A stretch of 64,000 bases of DNA from Spinellus fusiger (lineage: Eukaryota > Mucoromycota > Mucoromycetes > Mucorales > Phycomycetaceae), in the NCBI GenBank assembly GCA_025094145.1, contig JALLLS010000108.1, forward strand, positions 1 to 64,000, read 5' to 3'. Positions within the stretch are counted from its first letter, which is position 1. The number at the start of each line of letters is the position of its first letter. Positions 10,856 to 22,717 of this stretch are shown piece after piece. The notes under the pieces are model-generated. The model was not told the origin of the DNA. It ran no database searches and worked only from the letters and a program-made list of their open reading frames with translations. Both the position numbers and the translations under genes were made by a program.

Positions 10856-12782
10856 ATGGAAGCAACCAAGTCTCAGTCTGATAGCAGTAAGCTATTTCAA
10901 GATATTTTGTATTCTGTCTCTTTTCTGGGCTTACTTAGTTAACAAATACATATTATCTAATTAGGTCAATGGTGTCCCCTAATGAAGGAATATTCAATAG
11001 AGTCTCGAGACTATTCTTATTTCTCTAACATCCATGCTTCCACATCCCACAAAGATTGCAATTCAGCAGACTCTACATTGTACCAATCCAACGAGACAGA
11101 TATGACTGAAAAAGATCCACAATTACCATCGGGATGGGTACTGAGAGAACGAAAACAATCAGCCATGGAACTTGAAACAAATATTAGAACACTTGGTGAG
11201 CTCTATCAAACCCTGGCATCTCTTCGTGGACAACTCCCGAGTCCTATTGCCACAGCCATTGAGAGTGATAGCCAACTCTCTTATTGCAACCCTCTCCCTT
11301 CAAACCCCACATTATTTCTGTTCAGAAATCCAAGCTCAATTACTAGCAGTGAATTCTCTCTTTCAGCTCTAGACACTCCAGTGCATGAAAAACTAGCCAA
11401 ATACCCAATGACATTGGATGGTTATCCTAGTTGTATTTTTACACCACTTGTTCAACTGTACCTTGGCTGTGTGTCTTACCCTCGGACTGACAAGGATGCA
11501 TTTATTGAGAGCCACCGTACAGGTAGATAGGAACAAGTCCATAACCCTAGTAACATCTGAAAATGGGGTATTTATTGCTACTCATCTTTCTTCTTTTCTT
11601 CCTTTCTTTTATATACATATTTATCTATACAAAGGCACCTTTGAATATCCAGCATTGACATGTGCAATGTATGCATACAGCGCAATACACGCCTTTTACT
11701 GTCATCCTAACATTGTCATCCCACCCTACTATCCATTACTTCTTCAACTCGGCAAAGAATATTATGCTATGGCTCGTGATCTTGTTGAGTTTGACCGGAT
11801 TTCTCTTGAGACGGTAGAAACACTCATACTTATGTACCTTTATCTTGTACGTATGGGAGACCCAATGAGTTCAGGAGAAGCCAACAATCTCTTTTGTCTG
11901 GCGGTTCGACAACTGTCCATGCTTCCTAAACATGGAACATCCTCTGAAAACCTCAACAGACTCTGGTCTTGGGTAGCTACTCATGATTTGGCTTTGGCTG
12001 CTAAATATCATACTCTACCTTTATTACAAACACCTCCTTCCATCAAAGCACCTATGCGCCGTAATTACTCGGATGACTTTGCTCTTTCCATGTTGATGAT
12101 GGAGAAAGAGGGATTAAGTCTTATTGTTCATGATCCAAAGCATACTTCATCTTCCCAGTTGGCACAGTTGGAAGAGTGGAGATCCAGAGTGACAGCGACT
12201 CAAAAAAAGTACGGCTATGACACAGCTTCACCTTTTGCCATCCATTGTATGCATTTCCAGGCATTGTATCTAATAGGCTGTCTTAATCTACATGAAGCAG
12301 ATATGATGAGGATTTTTGAAGCGGGTCAGTATTGGCAGGAGAGTAGCTCCACACACTACTTTGAAGTGAAAGAAGGCAATTTGAATCATGAAGTGGAGAG
12401 TGCATTAGGAGCATGTATGAACATTGCTTTTGGATTGATAAGTACTGTACAACAATGTCTTTCTAGTCAATATCTATGTCGTATTCCTGAGGTAGGTTAT
12501 CTTGACATTCTCCCAAGAAGAAAAACATAAACATAAACACACATAAAGACAGACTTCATGAATGATGTTCTCTAGATAGCAAACAGTCTTTCAGCAGCCT
12601 GCACCATGCTTTACTTTGGTAGTAAAGTGGCGCCCTCAGACATTGCCAAAGAATCAGAAGATGCTTTATTTAACTTAATGGATGCCTTTTCTTCTACTCT
12701 CTCTCTTATGGAAAATCCAGTTGTTCGTGAATTTGTAGAGAAATGGTGTGTTACTCTCAAGATGCCTTTGCACTTTCCTTGA
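10856..12782 (+). CDS. Fungal-specific transcription factor-domain protein
   Basis: Four exons fit: 10856-10886, 10965-11522, 11635-12491 and 12576-12782 (550 aa), all joined by GT-AG introns that keep the frame. The middle (about residues 195-420) resembles the helical middle homology region of Zn2Cys6 regulators: after FIESHRTGTFEYPALTCAMY comes AYSAIHAFYCHPN and later LETVETLILMYLYL. No zinc cluster is encoded in the visible N-terminus, which is Ser/Thr-rich and contains WCPLMKEYS and KDCNSAD but no Cys-x2-Cys spacing. It may be a regulator that lost its DNA-binding domain, or an upstream exon may be missed. Likely nuclear. The neighbouring F-box and double zinc-cluster genes lie on the opposite strand. 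Confidence 0.75.
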
Positions 12783-13033
12783 TAGTACACACAACCATAC
12801 ATACATATCCACATACATATCTATATACATACGTTTATATCTATGTCTATGTCTATTTATCTATTTCTATGTCTATTTATCTATTTCCATTTCTATTTCT
12901 GTGTCTATTTAAATATAATATATAGATAGATAGGAATGATAGCGAATAAAAGATAATAAATGAATTTTACAGGAAAACCAATAGAGTAAAGCAAATGCTA
13001 TAAAAATAGATATCACCATAATACTTACTCATT
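12783..13033. other. Convergent 3' region with pyrimidine-rich microsatellite
   Basis: A degenerate TATCTATTTCTATGTC-type repeat (about 12800-12910) separates two convergent genes. Nothing coding is seen. Confidence 0.5.
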
Positions 13034-14188
13034 CTATTCATTGACAGAAATAGACTGCTTACTAAGTCGAAAAGCAGAAGAGGCTTCTCTAATCATACCA
13101 ATAATCAATGGAAATCCTAATGAATGGCCATGACCATAACGATAACGGTGTTGCAGGGCTGCATACGACAAATCCAATAAAATAGCCATTCGAAATCGGG
13201 TTTCTTCAATCCATAGCCGACAAAAGTAAAACGCATCGGATGAGTTGCATACGGGAGCAGTGCTTGCTTTGATTTTTACTTCGACGCCTGATGTGATTTC
13301 AAAAAAGACATCAGAGGGTTGTGTAATGAACAGTGCTCCAAGGCGTTGATACACTAGATGGTCGATATCTGAAGGCTCTACTAGATTGTTCTGTAGTAGT
13401 GCACACATGAATCTAACAAATAGAAACAGCTGATACTTTGGTGAGGAGGTGTTTTTGATGGCCATTTCTATTTTTCCTAAATGGTGCTGTCGGTAGCGCT
13501 GAGCAATAAAGTTGACATGGCGGTCCAGGTGTTTGATGAGCAGGTGTCTTAGTATAGGACGTACCATGTCGATAGTGAAGAGGGCGGTGAGGGTGGAATA
13601 GAGTGTGGCTATAAGGTCGGCGGTGAGGATGTTGGATTGCTTTGTCATATCGCTCTGTCTATCCATTATAGAGGTTTGTTCTACTATTTCAGCCATGTGG
13701 ACTACTTCTGGAGATGACTTGTTAAGAAACAACACCAGGTTGCCATCTCTGTACAGATCAGAAAGAGAAGGATCACAAAAAACATGATCAAACAGTGTGT
13801 CCAGTGACTTATCGAGAAGAAAGTCGAGTGAGGAGGCGAGTTCTGTGGTGAGGGGTGTGCGGTCGTAAATTTCAATGGCAAGACGGTTTGTTACTGACTG
13901 AAGAATCACTGGATCAATCTGGTGTGTTATTGGGTCATAACCATGGCGGCTTTGAAAGGCCACAGCAGCATGAATAAGCTGACTGAGTGGGTTGATAATA
14001 CGTGGTCGAATAAGGTTAATACGATAACTGTGGAGTATAATTTGGTAGGCTATGGATCGATAGTGCTTTGAACACGTTGCGAGATACCAGATGTCTGAAA
14101 ACTGTAAATGTTCGCTTATCTTGAGAATAAGTTCAAAAGGTAAGTTTTGTATACCAAACGATTCAGTTTTTATGGCAGAAATGCTCAT
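13034..14188 (-). CDS. F-box protein
   Basis: A single uninterrupted 384-aa frame starts at ATG 14188 (MSISAIKTESFG). Residues about 15-50 form an F-box: LPFELILKISEHL, then FSDIWYLATCSKHYR, matching the LP.El...I...L pattern used to bind Skp1 in SCF ubiquitin ligases. The rest is leucine-rich and helical without WD40 or obvious LRR units, so the substrate-binding part is unassigned. By family, it would recruit a target protein for ubiquitination. No intron is needed. It converges with the transcription-factor gene at 10856-12782. Confidence 0.75.
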   Translation of the reverse strand: MSISAIKTESFGIQNLPFELILKISEHLQFSDIWYLATCSKHYRSIAYQIILHSYRINLIRPRIINPLSQLIHAAVAFQSRHGYDPITHQIDPVILQSVTNRLAIEIYDRTPLTTELASSLDFLLDKSLDTLFDHVFCDPSLSDLYRDGNLVLFLNKSSPEVVHMAEIVEQTSIMDRQSDMTKQSNILTADLIATLYSTLTALFTIDMVRPILRHLLIKHLDRHVNFIAQRYRQHHLGKIEMAIKNTSSPKYQLFLFVRFMCALLQNNLVEPSDIDHLVYQRLGALFITQPSDVFFEITSGVEVKIKASTAPVCNSSDAFYFCRLWIEETRFRMAILLDLSYAALQHRYRYGHGHSLGFPLIIGMIREASSAFRLSKQSISVNE

Positions 14189-14381
14189 GTTTGCCCTATG
14201 AACACTTTATGAGAGAGTTTTTTTTAAAAAAAAAGAAAAAAAAGAAAAGAAGAAATAAAAAGGTAGGAGAAATAAAGGAAGAAAGAAAGAAAAAGAGAAA
14301 TAATTTTGATAACACTCTGTCACTGACATTACAGCCTATCCCCTTTTTTAAACACCAGCATAGACATAGCCTCGTATTTCA

Positions 14382-14618
14382 GCCTCAAATGAAGAACATC
14401 ACTACACACACCTATTTATTAGGATTTTGTCTTTACACACCCAAAAAGACTATGATGATCAAGGGCGACTGTATATGTATCCTCAGAACCAGGAAATATC
14501 ACACTCTACTGTATTCTTCATGAGAATTCCTGCAGGGGGGTCCACGGATAAACTACAATACAATGAAATCCCACTTTTTGGCAGTGATTACGATGGTAGT
14601 AGTGATAATAGTAAATAG
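14382..14618 (+). other. Orphan open segment, possible terminal exon
   Basis: A frame open from about 14382 to a TAG at 14616 ends with KDYDDQGRLYMYPQNQEISH and then STVFFMRIPAGGSTDKLQYN, which reads like real protein and is followed by an acidic tail. It has no ATG in frame, and acceptor-like AGs occur before it (about 14381 and 14448). I found no upstream exon between it and the divergent F-box gene, so it may be a relic or part of an unseen gene. Function unknown. Confidence 0.25.
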
Positions 14619-14750
14619 ATAAATAGTAAAAGATGGTGATTCTATCAAGATCAAGATAAATAATACCATTAATAGATAACAAATAACAAGTTGGGGTGAT
14701 AGGTATAAGGTAAGATGGGAATGTACTTTAGCAATAAGAGAAGAATAGTT

Positions 14751-14842
14751 GTGTGTGTGTGAATGTGTGAATGTGTGAATGTGTAAATGTGTAAATGTGT
14801 AAATGTGTGAATGTGTAAATGTGTGAATGTGTAAATGTGTTT
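14751..14842. repeat. 8-bp tandem repeat (GTGTGAAT/GTGTAAAT)n
   Basis: About eleven consecutive 8-bp units alternate GTGTGAAT and GTGTAAAT. The array ends just beyond the stop codon of the double zinc-cluster gene (14852), so it probably lies in its 3' untranslated region. Confidence 0.85.
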
Positions 14843-14851
14843 ACAGATGCT

Positions 14852-17355
14852 TCACTTTGATGAATGATTAAAAGAGGGATGGTGTGGTGGTGAAGGCAAT
14901 GCTGAAAGAAATCCAATAGTACCCATAGAAGTCTGTTGATCTATCAATATACTAGAATTAGCACATATCTCCTGCTCTATCACTTGCACCAGACGCTTGA
15001 CTCTATCAAAGTCATAAGTATAGCCATTAGACTGTTTGGCCACTACGAGCGAAAGTTGCATGGATTGAAGGGCAAATTCACGATATTGAACATCTTGATA
15101 GTTCAACAGCTTGCTGTAGACAAGATTTGAGAATAAAAGACCCGCAACTGGTGTATAACAGTCATTATGGCACTTCACTAGGCCCTCAATAGCATGCGTA
15201 ATAAAGTAGGCAGAATCAACAGATGCCTTAAGGCAGTGGAGCGAGAATGCATTGGTAGGCATATGGTCAGAGGGGAAGAAAGGTTGGTTGAGTAGAATTT
15301 TGTTGATGTGGTAGTGGATATTGACCTCAAAGATACAGGCTTGGGCAAGTTCTGTTAATTCTAAATAGCAAAAAGTATGTCCAGACTCCATTGGAGGTGT
15401 TTCCATCGAACGTTTTGTCATATCAACTACAAGCAATTCAATTTCAGGGGATTGCCATTCATCAGGAAGTGAATCATAAAATTCTTGTAGGCGATCATGC
15501 ATTTCCATAAGATCAAGAGGCAAATCCGTATCGGGTTTTCCTAATGTCTGTGCTGCTAAAATACGTGCTATTGCATCATGTCTAATTTTCTGAAGTTTAA
15601 TAAGGTAGTTCCATGTGCTCCATACATAATGATCTATTGTTTCTTCACGAAAGGCTGCTTCACTGGAGCCTGATGTTGTGTCTAGGATTGGTTTTGGTGG
15701 TGGTGGTGGTAGAGGACAATGAGGATAAAATTGATTTGATTTAATGGAATCTGTGTGAGTATTTCCCTGAAGAACACGGTACCAAGTATTGTAGTAGTAG
15801 AGACACCATACTATAATACTTTGCTGTCTTGTTAGTTCATTGCTACTATCATAATAGCCCATCTCCTGTGCCATTGTGAATGCAATCCATTCGTAGATGT
15901 AAATAACGCCGGTATTTCCATTCTGGTGGCTAGAGTAAGACAAAAGAAATGCTGCTTGGCAGTTATCTATTGAGGGTTCATCAAAGCATTCTGAGAGTAA
16001 TTCACGCCCCTTGATAGAATAAGCAATAGAAAGAGCCTTGCCCATATTATAATGAGGTGATTCATGAGAGGGACGTTTACTCCAAACATGAAGTTGGAAT
16101 GCATTTCTTGCTGCCATGGAACAGATAGCATAGATGAGTATAGTAGAAGGCCTTTGGGTTGGATCAGGGTGTTGGTATCTTTCCATGAATCCAGTAGTAT
16201 CGACAATCGGCATACGAAGAGCAGAGCAGCAGGGGGTCTGGAAGTAGAGTCGAATAAGATCATCTGTTAGTTCAGGCGTAATGTCAATAGGATAATCTTG
16301 AGGAAATGTGTTAGTTGGATTTGACCATGTACTCCATACAGCAAAGGAGAACCCAGAAGAAGTTTGAATTGAACTCTTGTCATCCAATTCTAGTTCTCTG
16401 GCTAGTTTCTGTCTTTCTTCTGATAGGACAGAGGAAGGAGGGGTTGGTGTAGTAACCTCACGTGGAGCAATATGCATTGCCTTCATGAACTGATCTACAA
16501 ATCTTGAAAAGTCATTATAGGAATTTAGATCGCTTTCTACAGACAGTCCTTTTCCTGTAGAGGTGATCTTCCACACAAATGGCTGTAGAGGCTTCATTTT
16601 AAGTGAGTTATTGGCACGAGCCGAGAAATCTCTTGTTTTCTGAGCCAAGTCTTTGGCCATTTTGTCAATAGATTCTTGCCATTGATCCATCACCTTGTTC
16701 ATAGTATTAAGAACCTGTGAAACATTATTTGCTTTTGGCTCTGTCCTCGTATAAAAACAATCAGTGTTATTGTATTTACAGCGGCCACAACGAGGCATTG
16801 TCAGATCACACTGTTGCAGATCTTTGAAGCATTTGTTGCACGGGTAGACAGAAAAACTACTTATAGAGGCGACATTGAGCCGTGGTCGCATGCCTTCATC
16901 CCATTCATAGGTTGTTTCTGAAGTAGCAGAGGCGGTGGATTGACTGTCAGATGTTTCTGTGGTGATAGAAGGCGTTTTTGAGCTACCAGCAGAAACGCAT
17001 GTTTGCTGAGTCATCCTCTTAAGGGAGGTGCTTTTTAGGTCTTTAGGCAGACCCTCTGTTGATTTTAACTTTTCGCTAAATTTCCTTATTCTTTCTCCAA
17101 GGGTCTCTGTTGCCTTTTGTAATTTCTTGAGAGTAGGCGCTGCTTCTGGATAAGTACAATGAATACCCCTGCGCAGACAACGAGAGCATGTTGGCCTCTG
17201 TCGCTCACAAGCGTGCCTAAAGTATGCGAGGTGTATGTGTGAGAGAAGGGTGGAATGTCAAACTAAGTGCGAGATAGTTGCCTGAATCCTCTACATCGAA
17301 AGCAGGCAGCTCCTAAGTTATTGTGGCTGGTCACTTCACCGGATTCATCAGCCAT
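14852..17355 (-). CDS. Transcription factor with two Zn2Cys6 clusters
   Basis: Two exons fit: 17282-17355 and 14852-17216 (812 aa). Exon 1 starts MADESGEVTSHNN and the junction restores a canonical binuclear cluster, CFRCRGFRHACERQRPTC followed by SRCLRRGIHC (residues about 18-45, C-x2-C-x6-C-x6-C-x2-C-x6-C). A basic coiled-coil-like stretch (LKKLQKATETLGERIRKF) follows. A second cluster lies at about residues 150-177, CNKCFKDLQQC then DLTMPRCGRCKYNNTDC, with the same spacing but fewer basic residues. A fungal-specific TF helical domain follows (from about 320 onward). The single intron (17217-17281, 65 nt) would start GC (AG|GCAACT) rather than GT. Expected role: nuclear DNA-binding regulator; targets unknown. 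Confidence 0.8.
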
Positions 17356-19552
17356 AAATTGTCACTGTTCTTATGGACGTCTCACACTGGTCTTTTCAAG
17401 AAGAGCAGTGGAAATAGAGACTGCAATTAGAGTGAATGATTTTTCAACAAAAAGAAGAAAGGAAGAAAGGAAAGGAAAGGAATAGAGTATAGTGAGCAGG
17501 TAACCAGGTAACAAAGTAACCAAGCAAACTAAACAGATACATAATACAACGACCAATCAGAAGAAGCAAATAGCTCAAGTTAACACTAGTTAGTACAGGG
17601 TTTTTTTTTATATCTAGAATTGGATAGTTAAAAGAATACATTAGCCGACTGAAAGCTAAATTTGGATTCTTTACGACGGAAAAATAACTGTCTTTGCGAA
17701 TTTTACCACAGAACTTCATAGACTTGGAATCGTTCTAGTCTTTAAATGCCTCACAGGGGATATCTCCACCTTTATTCTATTTTTCTGTTTGTCTATTCTT
17801 TGTAGTAAGCTTTGATATGTTATTTTGGGATTACAATTGCAGTCTTAATAGATATTTTCCTTATCAAGTGTACAATTCTTATCTTACACGCCAAAAACAT
17901 ATTTTATAGACACCATTAATGGATTGTCCAAAAGATATGCAGGGATTCCTAACCAATGATTGGAAGCAAGAGCCAATGCCAAATCTCTACAAGGCTTAGA
18001 GATGTCTTTATCGATGGAAGCTTTGATTCCCTCATCACTATATCTGCTCCTTTTTATCAGTTTCTTCTTGAGATAAGTGAGTGAACAGCGTGCCATTCTA
18101 TTAGAGCCAAGAATACTTTTCTCTGTAGTCATCCAGTTGTACATAAATACTCCAAGCAAACATTCCTATCCCTATTTAATTCACTAATGAACATATTCTT
18201 TTTGAGACTGTACACGTGTGTAGTAAGTGTATTGACAATTATTACAAGGTTATTCAATGCTTGTAAATAGTCAGGCTTCCACTTGAGTCCAGAGACATTA
18301 CATTTGATTTTAGTTATTTTCCGTCTGTTTATCTACTGAACAATTCTATGAAATGGTACTTGAAGAATAAACAAAAGAAAACAATATTATTTTCAGATAA
18401 ATAATGGCCAAATGTAATTTATCATATTATTGCCTCTCTATATAAGTTTAACTATGTGCTTTTATTATTTTATTAAAATATCAACCACTATAAATATATC
18501 AGGTCTTAAGAACTTAACATGGTAGACTTTGCCTTCCTTTGATACAACAAAATAAGCTGATATTGGTTAATTAGGCCTTTTTCCCTGATACCAAAACGGA
18601 AGATATTGTAGGGAAAATAACCATAGAGCTGAGCAGAATCCTCATTACTTGTAATATTAAAAGAGATTGGATCTTGAGCAGACTTGCTGTTTCACTGAAT
18701 TATCATAGGAAGAAGAGCAACTATACCTGTAGCAGTTGAAATGTAGATTACTCCACAAAGAAAAGATCTTTTATGAACATCATACTCATTCACTGGTCCA
18801 TGGCTTATTCGATCATTATTTTCCTTCTACATCTGGTGTATCAAGGCATATATTGATTATTTACTTTGTCGACTTAACTATACTACCTTTTGTTTTTATG
18901 AAAACACCTGACAGAGACGCTCTTTTATTTATTTATGAAAATAAAAATAGTATTGCAAATACAATGAAGATATGGATTCTGAAAGAACTCTCTGCTTTTG
19001 TCTTGGTTATAAAGTAGAAAGATATTGGAGTAGATTATCAAATCAATAGAATTTTTGTCGACAACGCAAGTTTTGTACTCAAATGATGAGTGTCCATGCT
19101 TAGTCCAGAGCTAGAGAGACAGTAAAAGTAAAAGTGCATAGTAGAAAAGGAATCAACTTGAACATTGTTGGCTGAATTTCTCTTTCTGGCACTGTAAACT
19201 TCTCTAAAATAGACCCACTGAAGTAGAATGATGCTGAAAAAAATAGAAAAGGAACTCCCACAGCCTCGATATAAAAGAAAGAAAGGCTGATTCAAGTACA
19301 GAGCTATTAATTTTATAAATATATAAAGGCATCAATTCTTTATCTATATGAACAACTGCAAAATCCATCACAGTGTTTTTTTTTTAGTTAATATAATAAA
19401 CAAAAGAGTAAAATAATCCAATAAATATCTTATTTTATTTAAGAAATGTCGTATCTAACTTTCATGTTCGTACTTGTCTAAAAAAAATGCGTCTTATTTC
19501 CTAAGTCAGTTTTTCTACAAATATTTTAATTGTCTCATTTTAGGTTTAAACT
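17356..19552. other. Long region without an identifiable gene
   Basis: No intact gene is recognised. On the minus strand an open frame at 17884-18159 (SRYSDEGIKASIDKDIS..., then LALASNHWLGIPAYLLDNP) and another at about 18523-18690 (DPISFNITSNEDSAQLYGYF...) have protein-like composition, but I cannot assign a family or build exons around them; they may be relics. The rest is AT-rich. Confidence 0.35.
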
Positions 19553-20940
19553 CTACACACCAGGAAATTTTCGGGATATATAAGGAAATATCCTGAGAAT
19601 AAAATCTCAATATTCATATGATTGGCTAATATGTTTTAAAATGCCTTTTCGCTGTCTAAATGAGCTATTTCAAACTCTACCTGCCTGTTTTAGCAATAGC
19701 TACTGACTTTGCAATTAAAAAGTATAGAATTGGCTGTAAAGATAAGAAATAGAACAAGAATCACCCCAAAATTACAACTCAGTTACTGCATTTATTGTTT
19801 AACATAATGTGTTATCCATAAGCCCACAGTATTTGCAGCATAGCACTGCTTAAGAAAGATGTATAACAAAACTTATAGAGTTAACTCTAGTGGTCATTGT
19901 CCATAAAATAGAACCAAAATTTACTTGTGTTGAGAACAGTATAGACATTCATTGACTCAATGTCTATAATCACCTCAATTATCTCATTGTAACTGGTATT
20001 AACAGTGGTGCTTAATGAGAACAAGGTATTGTTTCTAATACTGGACTTTAGGCTCAAGCCAAATAGAGTGTGAATTGTTTGACTTGTAAATTTGACTTGT
20101 GGATTTTATGAGTGAAGACTAAAATGTATACATTACCAGAATAGAGAGAGAAAGATTATTTGTTTTGATAATCCCCTCCTTTTGTTATCTCTCACACTGC
20201 ACATACAACTTAGCACTCAAGTATTTGTCAAGATGAGCATAACTGAGCAAGGTAATGTGCCATTATTAACAAAGCAAAACAATAGAAGGTGATAGACACT
20301 ACCAAAGGCTATTCTTGAGATAAAAAGGTAAGCAATGTCTTCATCTGGGCTTAAGCTCATTGTATTCCACAAGACATAGTACTGACTCTTCTTCTAATAG
20401 ATAACATATGGCTTATTATTCTCAAGACAAATACTAAGTACAAGGTAAGTTTACTATCTCTCTTGATTGAATTATTACTAATACACTCTTTTCTGTTATT
20501 AGATAAGTTAAGACTCTTCTCAAGTCAGCCTTAGGTGGTCTTCTTCCTTCTATATTATCAATACTGTTTAGGGTGAATTCCCAAGCATAGCAATATATAT
20601 CCCAAGAATAAAGCATAAGGATTTTAGAGTGTATTTACTATTGCTATGAAGGAATACGCCCAGAACAGCAGTAGCTATATTAATAGTATAGTATTAGCTA
20701 CAGTATTATTAGCTATATTATTATAATAAACAGTTTTATCTATTAACAATTTTGTTCATAAACAATATTATTTATTGATAATACAATTTGATATTGATGT
20801 ATTCCATAAAAGGAAATAGAAATTTAGATACTTGCAAACCTTTGATTTTAAACACAGTTCCATAAAAGGGCAAAATGTTTTATTACGTAGCAGGTAATAC
20901 TGTGCACCTTTAAAGACCCGAAAAATCTCCTGGTGTGTAG
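19553..20940 (-). mobile_element. Fanzor-type TIR element, 1388 bp
   Basis: The left end CTACACACCAGGAAATTTTC (19553) and right end GAAAAATCTCCTGGTGTGTAG (20920-20940) form inverted repeats. The interior from about 20340 to 20940 is closely related to 41560-42008 (shared AAGCTCATTGTA, TCAAGTCAG, TCCATAAAAG motifs), which places it in the same family and orientation as that copy. The Fanzor C-terminal motif seen in the relatives is not recognisable here. There is no obvious target-site duplication. Non-autonomous or decayed. Confidence 0.7.
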
Positions 20941-21885
20941 CGTACAATGTACAACATAGCCATAGAAATACATTAATGGGCAGACAGCTGCTGGTAGGGT
21001 GATTATGTCCAGTAATTCCCTGCCTAATTAACAATAGAATCTATTTAAATTAATTGATAAGAATCTGTCCAAAGAATAGATTAAATACTATTTATACTCA
21101 TATTAAATTGAGTTAGTAGACATAGAAATCAAAGTTCATACATAAGAGTGTTTTGGATAATCATTGCTATTCTTGTATTGAATGCAGCCAGTGAGTGTAG
21201 AGGCTACTGTAATTTATTCACTTTCTACTTTTATATTTCTCTGTGACTATAAGACATTCGAATACCTGTTTCTTATAAGAACACCTTTGAAATTAATGAG
21301 CATTATCTATTAACTTTGATATTTTATCTCATTTCAGCACCTAATGAACTCAAAAGTTTGCTTGGTGGAATACACTCTCATGTTTTTATATTTATATATA
21401 ATCTTCTTGAAGTAGGCTGACAGATGCTTAATTGAATTAAGATCAGGACATTTTAAAAGCTAATAAAGAGCTATTACTATACCATTTACTACCTTCTAAT
21501 TGAGAAAGTAACAATACTAGTATCTTTTCTATGTATCTCAGAGTTTTTAATGAAGAAGCTTATATAGCTTTATGGAACAGACATTGAGAAAAGAAAGAAA
21601 GAAAAAGCCTAGATTTAAAAATAAAAACGGATTATCTCCCCCCATCGCTTTAAATTAGAAACAGTACTTCATTATTGTTCATTATCTGATTAGCCTTGGA
21701 CATACACAATTGTGTAAAATGAACTTAAACTATTGATACTCCTTGTTTTTATTCAAGAAATATAAAAATACAACTGGAATGAATTTTTAATGGTAATAGA
21801 AGCAACATCAAGCTGCTTTGATGCAAGTGGAATGAATGAATTGTATGGAGAACCTGCCTCGAACAGAATGTTTAACTTTTTTTTT
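20941..21885. other. Intergenic, noth­ing recognised
   Basis: AT-rich DNA between the TIR element and the thaumatin-like gene, including that gene's 3' flank. I see no coding sequence, RNA gene or repeat. Confidence 0.5.
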
Positions 21886-22587
21886 TTAGCAAAATGTGAC
21901 TTTGTAACCTTCAGCATTACACATGTAGGCTGAGGTACTATCATCAAAAGCCCAAGTGTAGACATTGGGACATCCAGACTTCACCTGTGCAGCATAGGCA
22001 CTTCCTGTACATGTAGATTCTGAGTCAAATTTACCAGTACAACAGTATTCAGGTGTTCCGAATTTGGTACAGGCACTCATACAACCAGTAACATCTCCAT
22101 CAGCATCCTTGATTTGAAATTCTTCGGGACAAGTAGGAAGAGTATCACACACCGAGTTTCCACAGAGAAAGGCATTGCTATCACCCGTAGTGCCATTGGT
22201 GTGGCCATTGATAGGAGTAATAGTAAGAGGAAGATTATAACCATCCACAAAAGAAATGTCATAAAAGTCATTGTTTGTAGGACCTTTGAAGTAGAATTCT
22301 GCAAGTGATGCTGGTGCACCAATACCAGCAAATGTACAATCTTTGCCCGAGCATGCTTTGCGTGCCCAGATACGACCGGCCCACCCAGCATCAAATTGAT
22401 ATTTATAAGATTCACCGGCATCCACTTCGATAGAGGAACCATACAACTGGCCATTCTCGGATTGGCCTACAAACAGCTTAGTGCCACAGTTGTTTTGAAC
22501 AAGGACATAAGATTTGGAAGGGGTAGTTGGGGCTGCAATAGCAAATCCCATTGACAGAACAGCACAGAAAAGGATAGAGGAGAACAT
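21886..22587 (-). CDS. Secreted thaumatin-like protein
   Basis: A single-exon 233-aa frame starts at ATG 22587. Residues 1 to about 19 (MFSSILFCAVLSMGFAIAA) form a signal peptide. The mature part has the thaumatin pattern: VLVQNNCGTKLFVG, then GWAGRIWARKAC, AEFYFKGPTNNDFYDISFVD, a central CGNSVCDTLPTC, GTPEYCC, and a terminal cysteine (VTFC). I count 14 mature cysteines, enough for seven disulfides, compared with 16 in large plant members. Arg, Glu and Asp residues at the acidic cleft positions (GRIWAR, AEF, FYDIS, VDGYN) appear present. Family members are small secreted proteins, some with beta-glucan binding or hydrolysing activity. A cell-wall or extracellular role is likely; the exact activity is not known. 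Confidence 0.9.
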   Translation of the reverse strand: MFSSILFCAVLSMGFAIAAPTTPSKSYVLVQNNCGTKLFVGQSENGQLYGSSIEVDAGESYKYQFDAGWAGRIWARKACSGKDCTFAGIGAPASLAEFYFKGPTNNDFYDISFVDGYNLPLTITPINGHTNGTTGDSNAFLCGNSVCDTLPTCPEEFQIKDADGDVTGCMSACTKFGTPEYCCTGKFDSESTCTGSAYAAQVKSGCPNVYTWAFDDSTSAYMCNAEGYKVTFC

Positions 22588-22710
22588 AGGGAATAAAGGA
22601 AATAAAGGAATGATATAATGAAGGAATGGTAAATGAAGGAATGATATAATAAAGGAATTTATTTGAATGTATGTTTGTGTGTGTGTGTTAAAGAGTAAAA
22701 ACTTAAGGCT

Positions 22711-22717
22711 ATTTATA
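22711..22717 (-). promoter_or_regulatory. Putative TATA box of the thaumatin-like gene
   Basis: TATAAAT on the minus strand lies about 125 bp before the ATG at 22587. The intervening leader is AT-rich and contains repeated AAGGAATGATATAAT-like units (about 22600-22660). Confidence 0.4.
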
